A stretch of 64,000 nt of DNA from an uncultured Acidobacteriota bacterium (GCA_951812665.1 CATOST010000007.1:1-64000), one strand, 5' to 3'; positions 8,677 to 17,672 are shown, numbered from the stretch's first letter. Numbers and translations are program-made. The notes: generated by a model not told the origin, from the sequence alone.

Positions 8677-9855
8677 ATGAAAATCACAGACATCATCGCA
8701 CACGTGATGGAAATCCCAGACCCGGACGGCCGGACTCCGCGCCGGAATTGGATCTTCGTCGAGATTCGCACCGATGAGGGTCTCACCGGAATCGGAGAGG
8801 CGACCACCGAGTACTGCGAGCTCGCAGTCCAAGCCCAGATCGAGACGGAACTCCGCCCTCGGCTCCTGGGGATGAACCCCTTGGAAATCGGACGCATCTG
8901 GACCCTGGGCTTCCGCCATTTCTGGTGGAGGATGGGCGTCGTTCACACCAGCGCCATGAGCGGGATCGATCAGGCGCTGTGGGACCTCAAAGGCAAGGCA
9001 ACCGGCCTGCCCGTATACGAGCTGCTGGGAGGGCGTGTACGGGACCGGGTCCGTCTCTACGCCCGGATCCGCGATGTCTTCGCCGAGGGGGAGGCCACCC
9101 TGGAGGAAGACATCCTCCAAGCCGTCGAAGAGGAAGGGTTCGACGCCTTCAAGTCCGGATTCGGCCCATTGACCCAACCCTTCGATGAAATCGAGCAGGT
9201 CAGAAGAGCCGTCGATGACTATCGTCGAATGAGAGATGCCGCGGGCCCGGACGTGGCGCTGATGTGCGATGCGGCCGGCGTCTATTCCCCGACCGCAGCA
9301 GCCCGCCTGATCCAGGGTTTGCGCGAGGTCGACATCTACTTCGTCGAGGAACCGACGAACCAGGACACAATCAATCCCACGCTCCAGTTAAAACGCGCCT
9401 ATCCCGACGTGAAGATCGCCGTGGGAGAACGCCTCTTCACCCGTTGGGCATTCCGAGAGTGGTTCGAAAACCAGGCCATCGACGTCTGCCAGGCGGACAT
9501 CTGCCACGCCGGCGGGATCAGCGAGCTGATGAAGATCGCTCACTACGCGGAGGTCTACGGGATCCAGATCGCTCCCCACAATCCGTACGGTCCGGTGGCC
9601 CTGGCAGCCGCCGCCCACGCAGCCGCGGCCATGCCGAACTTCGTCCTGTTGGAGCACTGCCGGCTGCGCCCCTGGTTCGAGGACGTGCAGAAGGTCGCGG
9701 TCCCCATCGTCCGAGGCTACGTCGACCTGGACGAGCTGGGGAAACGTCCGGGGCTCGGAGTGGAACTCGACATGGAGATGATAAAGAACCGGCCCCACAG
9801 GCCGCTGGGCACCAACCCCTTCGTCCTCAAGGACGGGTCTTCGCCACTGGTGTAG
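8677..9855 (+). CDS. Enolase-superfamily (MR/MLE) acid-sugar dehydratase-like enzyme
   Basis: 392 aa from ATG 8677. Upstream in-frame codons would translate the hairpin repeats and were rejected. It has an N-terminal capping domain ('MKITDII...', 'RTDEGLTGIGEA') and a C-terminal (beta/alpha)7 barrel. Metal ligands are visible as D198 ('MCDAAG'), E224 ('VEEPT') and E251 ('VGERL'). The catalytic base candidate is H301 in 'IAPHNPYGP', a pattern of the galactonate/mannonate-dehydratase group, which removes water from an aldonic acid to give a 2-keto-3-deoxy acid. The second-strand Lys position reads 'FKSGFG'. It follows the glucuronidase-like operon after 195 bases of hairpins, consistent with catabolism of the released sugar acid. 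The exact substrate is unknown. Confidence 0.85.
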   Translation: MKITDIIAHVMEIPDPDGRTPRRNWIFVEIRTDEGLTGIGEATTEYCELAVQAQIETELRPRLLGMNPLEIGRIWTLGFRHFWWRMGVVHTSAMSGIDQALWDLKGKATGLPVYELLGGRVRDRVRLYARIRDVFAEGEATLEEDILQAVEEEGFDAFKSGFGPLTQPFDEIEQVRRAVDDYRRMRDAAGPDVALMCDAAGVYSPTAAARLIQGLREVDIYFVEEPTNQDTINPTLQLKRAYPDVKIAVGERLFTRWAFREWFENQAIDVCQADICHAGGISELMKIAHYAEVYGIQIAPHNPYGPVALAAAAHAAAAMPNFVLLEHCRLRPWFEDVQKVAVPIVRGYVDLDELGKRPGLGVELDMEMIKNRPHRPLGTNPFVLKDGSSPLV

Positions 9856-10015
9856 CCTGCAATTCTCGTACGCCGTTGAAAGGCGCTTTTTCGTAGAAGC
9901 CATCCCTGACCATAAGTCGATCCCGAACAGCCGTCATCCGTACCCATAAGCGAACTCTTCACTATTGACGTTTCTCGATGGAAATCCACAGATTGCGTCA
10001 CCTGGACCCAGGGAA

Positions 10016-13000
10016 TTAATGCTTGCCATCGTCACCTTTGATTCGCTCTGCTGCTTCTGACTCTGGATGGCTCCCCGAAAATCTACGGTCGCGCCAATTG
10101 TCCACCGTGAACCGTAACTCCGGCAAAGGATCTGTCTCAGCCTCCTCCAGCCAACCTGCGACGACTGCTTCGTTTCCGTATCCCGCAGAGTCCATCGCGA
10201 CCGCCAATCGGACACAAAGCCAACGAAGCCAAGGTATGTCGACATCATCTTCGTTCATTTCAAATTGTTCGATGAAAGGATGCGGAGAAGTAACTTTGCG
10301 GAAGACAAGCGCCCGCCGCAGATATTCGAGACCTTGAAGGACGGGTGGGTGCAACAGTTTTCGGTATTCTATGGTTCCATCTTCAAACACCCACGCGGCG
10401 ATCCGAAGCGCGTGGGGGAGGACGGACCACCTTTGGGCCGCGATGATCACCCCGACCTCGAACACCAGTTCGGCAGGAGGCCGGGGCAGACTGGAGTCGT
10501 TGACCGTTGAAGCCCTAAACCACCGATACAGACCATCGAACGCACTCGCTGCCTGTTCCCGTTGCGCGGGCGTGGATCCGCCGAGCCCAATCCGCAGCAG
10601 GCCAGCGGCGGGGTTGGCCAGCTTTCGATCCGACTTCACGATGCCCGGCAGCAGCTCGTACATGGGCGTCCGACCCGCGCTCAGCTTCCGCACCATCTCG
10701 AGCAACTTCTGCGCCGCGCCACGGCTCACTTCAAGTTTGAGGAGCAGGCTCGATATGTTTACTACGGTTTGTCGCCACAGGTTCTCCCTCTCGTAGTCCC
10801 CGGGGGGAATTATCGAGGGTCCGTTCTCTACCCAACGCTCAACCGCTCGCCTGAGAGATGACACTTCGGCGTTCTTAAGCGTGAGCACGTGTCCGCGCTT
10901 CGGTAAGCGCTCCATCGCGGCCCCCGCGCCGCCAAGAACTTTCTCCAGTGCCTCACTGTTTTCGCCCTTCCAGCTAACGGATCGAAGCCATGCTGCGCGT
11001 AGCCGATTCTCCGCGTTTCCGCGCTGCTGCTCGGGCAGCGTCAGGAACACCCAGGGATGCAGATCCGTCTCCCGCGGCAAACCATCGCTATCCACACCAA
11101 AGTCCCACAGCGAGTCTGCAAGCCGCTGTTGCTCGTCCGAGCTCAACCCTCGCCATCGCGCCAGAATGGCTAGCCGCCACGCAGCTCGCTTTCGCGCCGA
11201 ACCCCCGATTTGTAGTCCTCTGTCAACGAGGCGAACTATTTCCACCCATGTACTCTCATTACCTTCGGACCGGGTCGGTGCAGGGTAGTCTGTACCTATA
11301 ATCACTGAGCCGATGATGGAACTGGGATCCTCGAAGGCGTACTCACTCTGGACAGTGAATCCGTCGACGCCGACGATCGGCAGGCTGAGAAGGTCCACTG
11401 CATGTTGCGCCTTGAGAGATGCGGGGAGAGCTTCCCACGATCTGCGTATGAGATTGGCCACGGGTTTGGCGAAGAGAATGTCCGAGCGAATGCGGGTATT
11501 AATGTAGAGGGATCGTGCCAGTTCCAGTACGCGCTGGATTTCCGCGGGTTCCAAGCGGAGAATGAAACGGGACAATGCTTCTATCGCGCCCTCAAGGCGG
11601 TGACGCCAGATCCACGGCGTCTGAAAGGCCCCTCTGTCGTTCCCAAAGTTATCAAGCGCATACTCGACCACACGGCGCTGGGAATCCGCCAACGAACGGG
11701 CAAGCTCAGGCGGCATGAAGGCGACGCGCCAGCGCGACAGGGTCTTTGAGAACCGTCGATTAATGCTTCCATGTGTGGAGCGCACGGTAAGCGCGGCTGT
11801 CCATTCCGGGCTGAAATTCTGGAGCGACTCCGCTGCGTGGCGCAGAAGACCACCGCAGACGACACTAGGCGATCCGGCTAACTCGACGAACCGAATAGCG
11901 CGCAGAGAGGCCCGAGCCCGAAAAGTGGCCGAGTTGTTAATTGCCCAACCCTTCCGGATCGTCATTCCGAGATCGAACGGTTTGTGCTCCTCTTCCGAAC
12001 GATTCCCGATGACCGCGGTCTCGTGGGCCCGAAACTCCGCTCGCGGATCGCACCTATACTGCGCCAACTCGCGAAACCTCGACTCCAACTCATACAACCT
12101 CGATACAGAATCCTCAGAGTCCTCGTCGCTCGCGTGGGCAAGCCACAGAGCCCATGCCTCGCACGAGACGCCGGATAGACTCGCTGGACTATTGGACCAC
12201 CTTCGTGCCGACTCCAGTACGACGAGCGCGAGTTTCCTTGCTTCTTCGGTGCGGCCCAGTTCTGAACACAGTGCTGCTTTCCGCAACAACCAGTTGGGAT
12301 CTGCCGCCCGTGGCTGCCACTCATCGACTAGACCGTTGAGTTGAGCGTAATCGTGATGATTCAATGCCCACAAACACTTCTCGTGCCGCACACGCTGAGC
12401 GACATCTTCCTCAATAAAGGGAGCCAGTTGGTCGATCCAGTGTTTGAACTTCTTGCGATCGAAGTCGAATCGGGCGGTTGTTACGAGGGTCCCGGCTAGC
12501 GTTCGCCATTGACGCCGAACGTGCCGCCAATCCACGTCTTCCGCTTCCTCGCCACCCACAAGTCGATGCCGACAGTCAAATTCCTTTAGGACACCGGCCA
12601 CGGCCGCCTCAAGATTCTCGAACAGCGGATAGAGTTGCATCTCACTCCGCCAAGCGAGTTCCGCGACAGCGTCAAGACGCTCGAGGGGGTTGTCAAGGTA
12701 TGGCAAGACAGCGAGGATCGAAGGCTCCCAATCATTGGTGTATGAGTCTAATATTCGTGCTACCCTGAAGGGCATAAAAGACCAGGATGGATAACAGTTC
12801 CGATTGTGACGCCATACGCGGAGAACTTCTCTGATTTTCTCCAAGTATTCTGGTTCGTGTGGCTCTCCTGGAGCTGTATTCCATAGTTCCTCCTGAGGGC
12901 GTCTAGCCAGAACCGACTGAACCGGATGAAGATCTGCGGGGACACTAGGTCGGTTGGGCTCCACGTGGCTCGGCCAGTCTTCCGCAGGATAGGGTCTTCC

Positions 13001-13891
13001 TTGTTCCAATGACAGGATGACCCACTCCATCGCTTTAGATCGTCTTTGGGGCTCGGGCCAGATCGAAGCCTTTGGGTGCCGAGCAAGATCGATCGGGACG
13101 ACGTTCTTCTTCCTTAACTCTTCCCCACGATGCTCGCTTAGACCGAGCCAACCAGCTAGGTAGATCCTTGGGGCAGCTTCACCCAGGTTATCTTTCACCC
13201 AGCCCAACCACCTCCGGAAGTTTGGATCCCGCCCCGAGAAACCTAGCAACAGTACTACTGACTCCATCATTGCCTGTTGCACGGTGTTGACGAACGGAGC
13301 AAATTTACTCGGATAGCTTCTATAGTCATCCTTGGTGACAGTGAGTGGGAAGGCTCCCGGGAAAGATCCATGCAGCTTTACGATCCGAGGCGGTGCGCTA
13401 ATCGGCAGGTGATCCGCCGAAGTCACCAGGGAGTACGACTGCTCAGGTACCGGAAGACACCGCTCCAATAGGGTGTCCCAGTTGGTCGTAAAAACATCTT
13501 TCCATGGCAGCTTCAAGAGCCTTCGATGAAGCTCGCCCGGCCTATAGTCCTCGTCGTTGACCGACTCAATCAGGAACTGGTGGAGACGCGCCCGTCCGAA
13601 GGAGCGCCTATATTCCTGTGCTAGATCTAATGCGCTGTGGGGTGATCGTTCCCGTTGCCCACCCACATCGCGGTTAGGGTCGTCACGCGAAACTGAGAGA
13701 CTCGTCGACAGCGCGTCCGCTAAGTCAGACCACAAAGGTATTTCGCCCGCGTCAGGACGAACTCTGTTGGCATACCGGGAGAATCCACTCCCGATCATCA
13801 CAGAAGCCTGACTCGGACGACGCCAGAGTGCATCACGAACATGGTTGAAGTAGAGTTGGTCGGAGAACCTGTTGTTTGATTGATTCTTCAT
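10016..13891 (-). CDS. Large SIR2-domain protein, candidate anti-phage NADase
   Basis: 1291 aa. The N-terminal about 270 residues are a SIR2-like domain. They show a nucleotide-binding GSGFS loop (34-38), 'TTNWD' (135-139) with the Asn expected for NAD hydrolysis, catalytic-His-type 'KLHGSF' (His174), and 'LLGFSGRDPNFRRWL' (216-229). The remaining about 1000 residues are mostly helical, Trp/Arg-rich and unrecognised, and look like a sensor or scaffold. This SIR2 plus long C-terminal arrangement is that of defence-associated sirtuins (DSR1/DSR2 type), which deplete NAD+ upon phage infection. It stands alone, antisense to its left neighbour, and its base composition is visibly less GC-rich than the flanking genes, suggesting transfer. 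The ATG has only a weak ribosome binding site. The defence role is inferred from architecture. Confidence 0.75.
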   Translation of the reverse strand: MKNQSNNRFSDQLYFNHVRDALWRRPSQASVMIGSGFSRYANRVRPDAGEIPLWSDLADALSTSLSVSRDDPNRDVGGQRERSPHSALDLAQEYRRSFGRARLHQFLIESVNDEDYRPGELHRRLLKLPWKDVFTTNWDTLLERCLPVPEQSYSLVTSADHLPISAPPRIVKLHGSFPGAFPLTVTKDDYRSYPSKFAPFVNTVQQAMMESVVLLLGFSGRDPNFRRWLGWVKDNLGEAAPRIYLAGWLGLSEHRGEELRKKNVVPIDLARHPKASIWPEPQRRSKAMEWVILSLEQGRPYPAEDWPSHVEPNRPSVPADLHPVQSVLARRPQEELWNTAPGEPHEPEYLEKIREVLRVWRHNRNCYPSWSFMPFRVARILDSYTNDWEPSILAVLPYLDNPLERLDAVAELAWRSEMQLYPLFENLEAAVAGVLKEFDCRHRLVGGEEAEDVDWRHVRRQWRTLAGTLVTTARFDFDRKKFKHWIDQLAPFIEEDVAQRVRHEKCLWALNHHDYAQLNGLVDEWQPRAADPNWLLRKAALCSELGRTEEARKLALVVLESARRWSNSPASLSGVSCEAWALWLAHASDEDSEDSVSRLYELESRFRELAQYRCDPRAEFRAHETAVIGNRSEEEHKPFDLGMTIRKGWAINNSATFRARASLRAIRFVELAGSPSVVCGGLLRHAAESLQNFSPEWTAALTVRSTHGSINRRFSKTLSRWRVAFMPPELARSLADSQRRVVEYALDNFGNDRGAFQTPWIWRHRLEGAIEALSRFILRLEPAEIQRVLELARSLYINTRIRSDILFAKPVANLIRRSWEALPASLKAQHAVDLLSLPIVGVDGFTVQSEYAFEDPSSIIGSVIIGTDYPAPTRSEGNESTWVEIVRLVDRGLQIGGSARKRAAWRLAILARWRGLSSDEQQRLADSLWDFGVDSDGLPRETDLHPWVFLTLPEQQRGNAENRLRAAWLRSVSWKGENSEALEKVLGGAGAAMERLPKRGHVLTLKNAEVSSLRRAVERWVENGPSIIPPGDYERENLWRQTVVNISSLLLKLEVSRGAAQKLLEMVRKLSAGRTPMYELLPGIVKSDRKLANPAAGLLRIGLGGSTPAQREQAASAFDGLYRWFRASTVNDSSLPRPPAELVFEVGVIIAAQRWSVLPHALRIAAWVFEDGTIEYRKLLHPPVLQGLEYLRRALVFRKVTSPHPFIEQFEMNEDDVDIPWLRWLCVRLAVAMDSAGYGNEAVVAGWLEEAETDPLPELRFTVDNWRDRRFSGSHPESEAAERIKGDDGKH

Positions 13892-13940
13892 CTTGTGTTT
13901 TTCGAAGAGATTCTGATGAGTTTCGGTGCGAGCTGCCGAC

Positions 13941-14921
13941 TCAAAGGTGGTCTACGTTTCGCGGTGCTGAAACCGTATCCAGTTTTTCCCGCACCGAGTC
14001 GTCCAGCTTCCAACCGACCGAACCCAGGCTGTCGTCCAGATGGGCGATCGTATCCCCGCCGGTGATGGCCGCGGTGACTTCGGGGTGTGAGAGCACCCAG
14101 GCGATGGCCAGTTGCGCCGGCGTCTTGCCCAATTCTTTCGCGAGATCGAGGACGGTGGAGACGACTTCGCCGGAAACCCCCTGCATGGCGGCGGGAAACC
14201 TGCTCCGGTACCCGGCCGTTGCCCAGAGGGACCCGGAGGGGGCAGGACGGCCCGGCGAATAGATTCCGCTGAGGAGCCCGATGGCCAGCGGACTGTAGAC
14301 CATGACCCCCAATCCCTGATCTCTGACCAGTCCGAACATCTCCCGCTCCAGATCCCGGTTCAGCAGGTGGTAGGGATTCTGAACGCAGATAAAAGGCGGC
14401 GCATTGATTCGATCGGCGACCCACAGGGCCTTGCAGACCTGCCAAGCGGTGAAGTTACAGCAGCCGGCGTACCGAACCTTGCCGGAACGCACCAAGTCGT
14501 CCAAGGCGCGGACCGTCTCCTCGAGAGGCGTGGATTCATCGAAGACGTGAGCCAGGTAGACATCGATATGATCGGTACCCAGGCGGGTCAGGGAACGCTC
14601 CACCTCACGCAGGATGTGACCCCTGGACAATCCCCGATCATTCGGTCCATCGCCGGTGGGGGAGGCCACCTTCGAGGTGATGACGACATCGTCCCGCTTT
14701 CCCTTGAGCGCCCTCCCCAGGATGACCTCGGACCGGCCCGCGCTCTCGCGCTGGTCCAGCGGGCCATATGAATTCGCGCAATCGATCAGATTGATGCCCT
14801 GAGCGATGGCGTGCTCAATGGTCCCCTGCGCCTCCGCCTCGTCCGCTTGGCCCCGGAATCCCAGGCCCAAGGCTAATCGGCTGACCTTGATGCCGGCCTT
14901 TCCGAAGTTCACATATTCCAT
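13941..14921 (-). CDS. Aldo/keto reductase
   Basis: 326 aa from ATG 14921, preceded by GGGAGGGGG at a good distance. A longer in-frame start exists but would add a non-conserved Arg-rich leader. The (alpha/beta)8 AKR fold is recognisable from the catalytic tetrad: D47 and Y52 ('LIDCANSYG'), K84 ('ITSKV') and H125 ('VYLAHVFDE'). NADPH-binding segments follow, with 'GCCNFTAWQV' and a late 'ELGKTPAQLAIAWVLSHPEVTAAI'. It is about the usual AKR length. It would reduce an aldehyde or ketone, or oxidise an alcohol, with NADP(H). It lies 49 bases upstream of the SIR2 gene on the same strand, but the differing base composition argues against a functional link. Confidence 0.85.
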   Translation of the reverse strand: MEYVNFGKAGIKVSRLALGLGFRGQADEAEAQGTIEHAIAQGINLIDCANSYGPLDQRESAGRSEVILGRALKGKRDDVVITSKVASPTGDGPNDRGLSRGHILREVERSLTRLGTDHIDVYLAHVFDESTPLEETVRALDDLVRSGKVRYAGCCNFTAWQVCKALWVADRINAPPFICVQNPYHLLNRDLEREMFGLVRDQGLGVMVYSPLAIGLLSGIYSPGRPAPSGSLWATAGYRSRFPAAMQGVSGEVVSTVLDLAKELGKTPAQLAIAWVLSHPEVTAAITGGDTIAHLDDSLGSVGWKLDDSVREKLDTVSAPRNVDHL

Positions 14922-15083
14922 ACGTTCGGCCCCCTCCCGCTGGAACGTCCATGGAACGGTGTCCCGGCGCCCAAGCCGCGAGCCGAAACGCATCGACGGT
15001 CATCGTGATTCTACGATACTCCTGAGAACGGCTCGAAGCTGATCCGATCCGGACATTCCCCCTTATCAATGGGGAATCGATCC

Positions 15084-15752
15084 CTACGAACTATCGACTT
15101 GGTTTTTTCCCGAACCTCCTCGATTAGTGGTCTTGGTCTCAGTCGTAGAGAAGAAGGAAGAGACCTCTCCTGCCTTCTTCTTTTTCTTGGGCGGGTCCGG
15201 ATCCGGCTCACGAAAGTAGGTTCTCGTCTGAACCGAAGCCTTGCTGTAGTTGGCAGAGCGCCTGGCGTAGGGGGCGGCGTTGACCCGCATCCCAAGCGTC
15301 TTACCAGTCGCTCCAAAGAAGTTCGCCTGTTTTTGGTCAACACCCGCCGACATGAACAAGAACTCCCACCCGGCCTTCTTTTTCTGGGACACCAGGGTGA
15401 GGCAGCTCGCCTGAGTATGCTCACGAGAGGCGTTCTCGTAGCCGTCGGTGTCGATCATGACCATTACCTTGTCGCCATTGGAAGCGACAGACTCGGCGTG
15501 AGCAATGGACTTGGCGATGGCATCGTACAGGGGCGTCATTGCTCCAGGGCGGTAGTCTGTCTCCTTCATGTGCTTCCACTTCTTGACCGATCCGCAGAAG
15601 AACTTGGTCCAGCGTTGGCTGTCGAATTTGAATACTGTGAGCCGAGTCTTCTTGGGTAGTTGCTTGACGTACTCGTTCAAAGAGGTCACGACTCTGTGTC
15701 GCTGACCTCTCATGGACCCAGTTTCGTCAAGAGTTACGATTGCGTGGTTCAT
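15084..15752 (-). CDS. VWA-domain protein beside ARPP-1
   Basis: 222 aa from ATG 15752, with GGGAGG five bases upstream. A von Willebrand A domain begins at the N-terminus. The MIDAS is complete in the DxTxS form (D9, T11, S13 in 'LDETGSM'), with a later Thr in 'GAMTPLYDAI' and the acidic 'MIDTDGYEN'. The C-terminal about 35 residues are low complexity with a run of Lys ('PPKKKKKAG') and Ser/Thr, probably disordered. It has no signal peptide, so it is cytosolic. It follows the ARPP-1 gene by about 97 bases in the same direction and is presumably co-transcribed from the promoter facing the NrtR-like gene. In such modules the VWA protein may act as a metal-dependent scaffold. Its partner is unknown. 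Confidence 0.75.
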   Translation of the reverse strand: MNHAIVTLDETGSMRGQRHRVVTSLNEYVKQLPKKTRLTVFKFDSQRWTKFFCGSVKKWKHMKETDYRPGAMTPLYDAIAKSIAHAESVASNGDKVMVMIDTDGYENASREHTQASCLTLVSQKKKAGWEFLFMSAGVDQKQANFFGATGKTLGMRVNAAPYARRSANYSKASVQTRTYFREPDPDPPKKKKKAGEVSSFFSTTETKTTNRGGSGKNQVDSS

Positions 15753-15794
15753 AATTCCTCCCTGAATCGAGTTTCTTCCTCCTTCTGGGAGAGT

Positions 15795-15814
15795 GGGGGA
15801 CAAGAATGTCCCCC
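15795..15814. repeat. Hairpin GGGGGACA-AGAA-TGTCCCCC between the ARPP-1 and VWA genes
   Basis: A perfect 8-bp inverted repeat with a 4-base loop in the gap between two co-directional minus-strand genes. It shares the purine loop ('AAGAA' on this strand) with the hairpins at 8485, 31385 and 49941 while the stem bases differ. It could lower read-through into the VWA gene. There is no following run of T, so it is not a standard terminator. Confidence 0.8.
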
Positions 15815-15849
15815 TACTGATCATTGGGATGAGGTCCCCCTGTCCTGCT

Positions 15850-16761
15850 TCAGCTTTTCCTGCCGTTCCTCATCCAGAAGCTGCCGTGCGTGAGCATTTC
15901 CTCAAGCATCAACGCTTGGCCGATTCTCTTCTCGTCGCGCACGCGTAGGTCGATTCCGAGCCCGACACCCGGGGCCTCCTGCGATTGCATGGCGCCGAAG
16001 CGCCGGATCACCCATAACGCTCGGTCGACCGACGGAGGACCGGATTCCGTGGGGCATTCCAGCAGGTGCGATCTGATGAGGGCTCCCCAATGCTCTGCAA
16101 GTAGACTTCGGGAGCCGAACAGTTCGACAGCCGTCACCCAAGGTCCATGGGAGACGGCTATCCCGCACTGCCGAGGAAGCGGACCAAGTTCCACAAGTCC
16201 TTGGGCAGCATCGGCGCGCCTCGTGTCGCGACCATAGACTTGTCTGGCGCTGTCGGCGGCTGCCGCCGTGTCGGAGTGCGCCTGGTTGGCGCGCAGTTCG
16301 TCGTTGACCTCGCGCCAGACAGCGCCTTGATCGCCGCGTCGAGAGCGGTGCCTACCCATGGAGGAAACGACGCCCTCTTGACTCCGTCTGCGGACCCGCG
16401 GCGAAGTGTGCACGTCGTCGCGGTGGTAGGACCGCTCGCGGCCCCACCGTCCGCGCTCCAGGCACGATACGGGGATCTTGAGTTCGGTCCTGGGGGGAAC
16501 CAGCACGGTGATGTTGACGGCACGGTTCTGCTTGCCTCCAAGAAAGTGTTCTCCCTCGACGATCAGAACCGGCGTGTCGGTCGGGTTGACCGCCAACAAG
16601 GATTCCACTGCCGCGTCGTCGAGCTCGCGGACGACGAGCTCCGAGGAGGGCCCCGTTCTGATCTCCGGCAATTCATTCTCCGGCAGGTAGATGGGGAAGA
16701 ATGAAACGCCAAGCCGGGTGATGGGTGCGCCGATCGCAGCGGTGGAAAGGTGTGGAATCAT
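15850..16761 (-). CDS. ARPP-1 domain protein (ARG/rhodanese-phosphatase-associated)
   Basis: 303 aa from ATG 16761, with GGAGGG upstream. The chain matches the ARPP-1 domain pattern: an N-terminal 'FFPIYLPENELPEIRTG', then 'VLIVEGEHFLGGKQNRAVNITVLVPP' (the conserved EGE...GGKQNR core) and 'IPVSCLERGRW'. A second half shows 'GPLPRQCGIAVSHGPWVTAVELFGS'. The domain is named for its genomic association with ADP-ribosyl-glycohydrolase and rhodanese-phosphatase proteins in predicted NAD/ADP-ribose systems. Its biochemistry is not established. Here it is paired with a VWA gene and sits divergent from a Nudix regulator. The context suggests a role in nucleotide or NAD-derivative signalling, which is inference. 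The middle (about 110-150) is unusually Arg-rich. Confidence 0.7.
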   Translation of the reverse strand: MIPHLSTAAIGAPITRLGVSFFPIYLPENELPEIRTGPSSELVVRELDDAAVESLLAVNPTDTPVLIVEGEHFLGGKQNRAVNITVLVPPRTELKIPVSCLERGRWGRERSYHRDDVHTSPRVRRRSQEGVVSSMGRHRSRRGDQGAVWREVNDELRANQAHSDTAAAADSARQVYGRDTRRADAAQGLVELGPLPRQCGIAVSHGPWVTAVELFGSRSLLAEHWGALIRSHLLECPTESGPPSVDRALWVIRRFGAMQSQEAPGVGLGIDLRVRDEKRIGQALMLEEMLTHGSFWMRNGRKS

Positions 16762-16793
16762 TATGGTGCCCTCCTCGAAATTCGGCCCAAACG

Positions 16794-16850
16794 GTTATTG
16801 TCTTATATACAATAACAGATATTGTAGATTCGTCAAGAACTCTGTACAAT
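16794..16850. promoter_or_regulatory. Divergent promoter region with candidate NrtR-type operators
   Basis: This AT-rich 99-base gap separates the divergent ARPP-1 and NrtR-like genes. It holds a perfect inverted repeat GTTATTGT-N7-ACAATAAC (16794-16816). A second pair is ATTGTA (16821-16826) with TACAAT (16845-16850). TATTGT recurs 24 bases apart, so two regulator dimers could bind side by side. The position ahead of a Nudix-winged-helix regulator and its divergent neighbours fits autoregulation plus control of the ARPP-1/VWA operon. Binding is inferred. Confidence 0.65.
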
Positions 16851-16860
16851 CTTTCTTGAG

Positions 16861-17622
16861 ATGCGGCCGGGCAGCCCCCCTCCGTACAATCCCAACGACT
16901 TTGCCCGTGTGGCCGTCACGGTGGACGTCGTGGTGTTCACGATCCGCAACGACGCTCTCCATGTAGTGCTGGTCGAACGGGGCCAAGAGCCGTTCCTGGG
17001 GGCCTGGGCGTTGCCGGGCGGCTTCGTGCTGCCGGACGAGGATCTGGACACCGCCGCGGCCCGAGAACTGGAAGAAGAGACGAACGTTTCCGTGGGTGGG
17101 TCGTATCTGGAACAACTCGGGAGCTATGGAGCTCCTGGACGCGACCCGCGCATGCGGGTGATCACGGTGGCGTATTGGGCTGCATGTGCCGAGCTTGAAC
17201 AACCGCAGGGCGGCGGTGATGCCGCCAACTCGGACTTGGTGCCGCTGGCGAAGATCCAGCGCGGAAGCATCCGTCTGGCCTTCGACCATGAACGGATCCT
17301 GCAGGACGCCGTCGAGCGGTTGCGTTCCAAACTGGAATATACGGCGGTCGCCACCAAATTCTGTCCGCCCCGATTCACCATCAGCCAACTCCGCAGGGTA
17401 TACGAGACGATCTGGGGCACCCACCTCGATCCGGGCAATTTTCAGCGCAAGATCCGGCAGAACCTCGCGTTCAAGCACATTCCAATGGCGCGGTCCCCGC
17501 GCCGTCTTCGGGGCGGGAGGCCGGCTTCACTTTGGTCTGCGTCCGATGAAGTCCCAATGGCCAGTGCCATGTCCCCCCCGATCGCGCGACGACGCGTTCC
17601 GGGCGACAACGATCCTGAATAA
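16861..17622 (+). CDS. nrtR: NrtR-like regulator (Nudix domain plus winged helix)
   Basis: 253 aa. The N-terminal half is a Nudix hydrolase fold starting at 'FARVAVTVDVVVFTI' with 'LPGGFVLPDE' and a complete Nudix box (GX5EX7REXXEE, about residues 54-72). The C-terminal half ('FTISQLRRVYETIWGTHLDPGNFQRKI' and 'GGRPASLW') is the winged-helix DNA-binding region of NrtR family regulators, which respond to ADP-ribose-type ligands and control NAD metabolism genes. In many NrtR proteins the Nudix box is degenerate. Here the glutamates are present, so hydrolysis of a nucleoside-diphosphate compound is possible. It is divergent from the ARPP-1/VWA operon across a palindrome-rich gap. The C-terminal tail is Pro/Arg-rich. 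The ATG has a poor ribosome binding site. Confidence 0.8.
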   Translation: MRPGSPPPYNPNDFARVAVTVDVVVFTIRNDALHVVLVERGQEPFLGAWALPGGFVLPDEDLDTAAARELEEETNVSVGGSYLEQLGSYGAPGRDPRMRVITVAYWAACAELEQPQGGGDAANSDLVPLAKIQRGSIRLAFDHERILQDAVERLRSKLEYTAVATKFCPPRFTISQLRRVYETIWGTHLDPGNFQRKIRQNLAFKHIPMARSPRRLRGGRPASLWSASDEVPMASAMSPPIARRRVPGDNDPE

Positions 17623-17672
17623 GGACTACGCGCCGGCGGTCGCCGCCGGGATCTTTGTTGCGGGCTGTCGAG

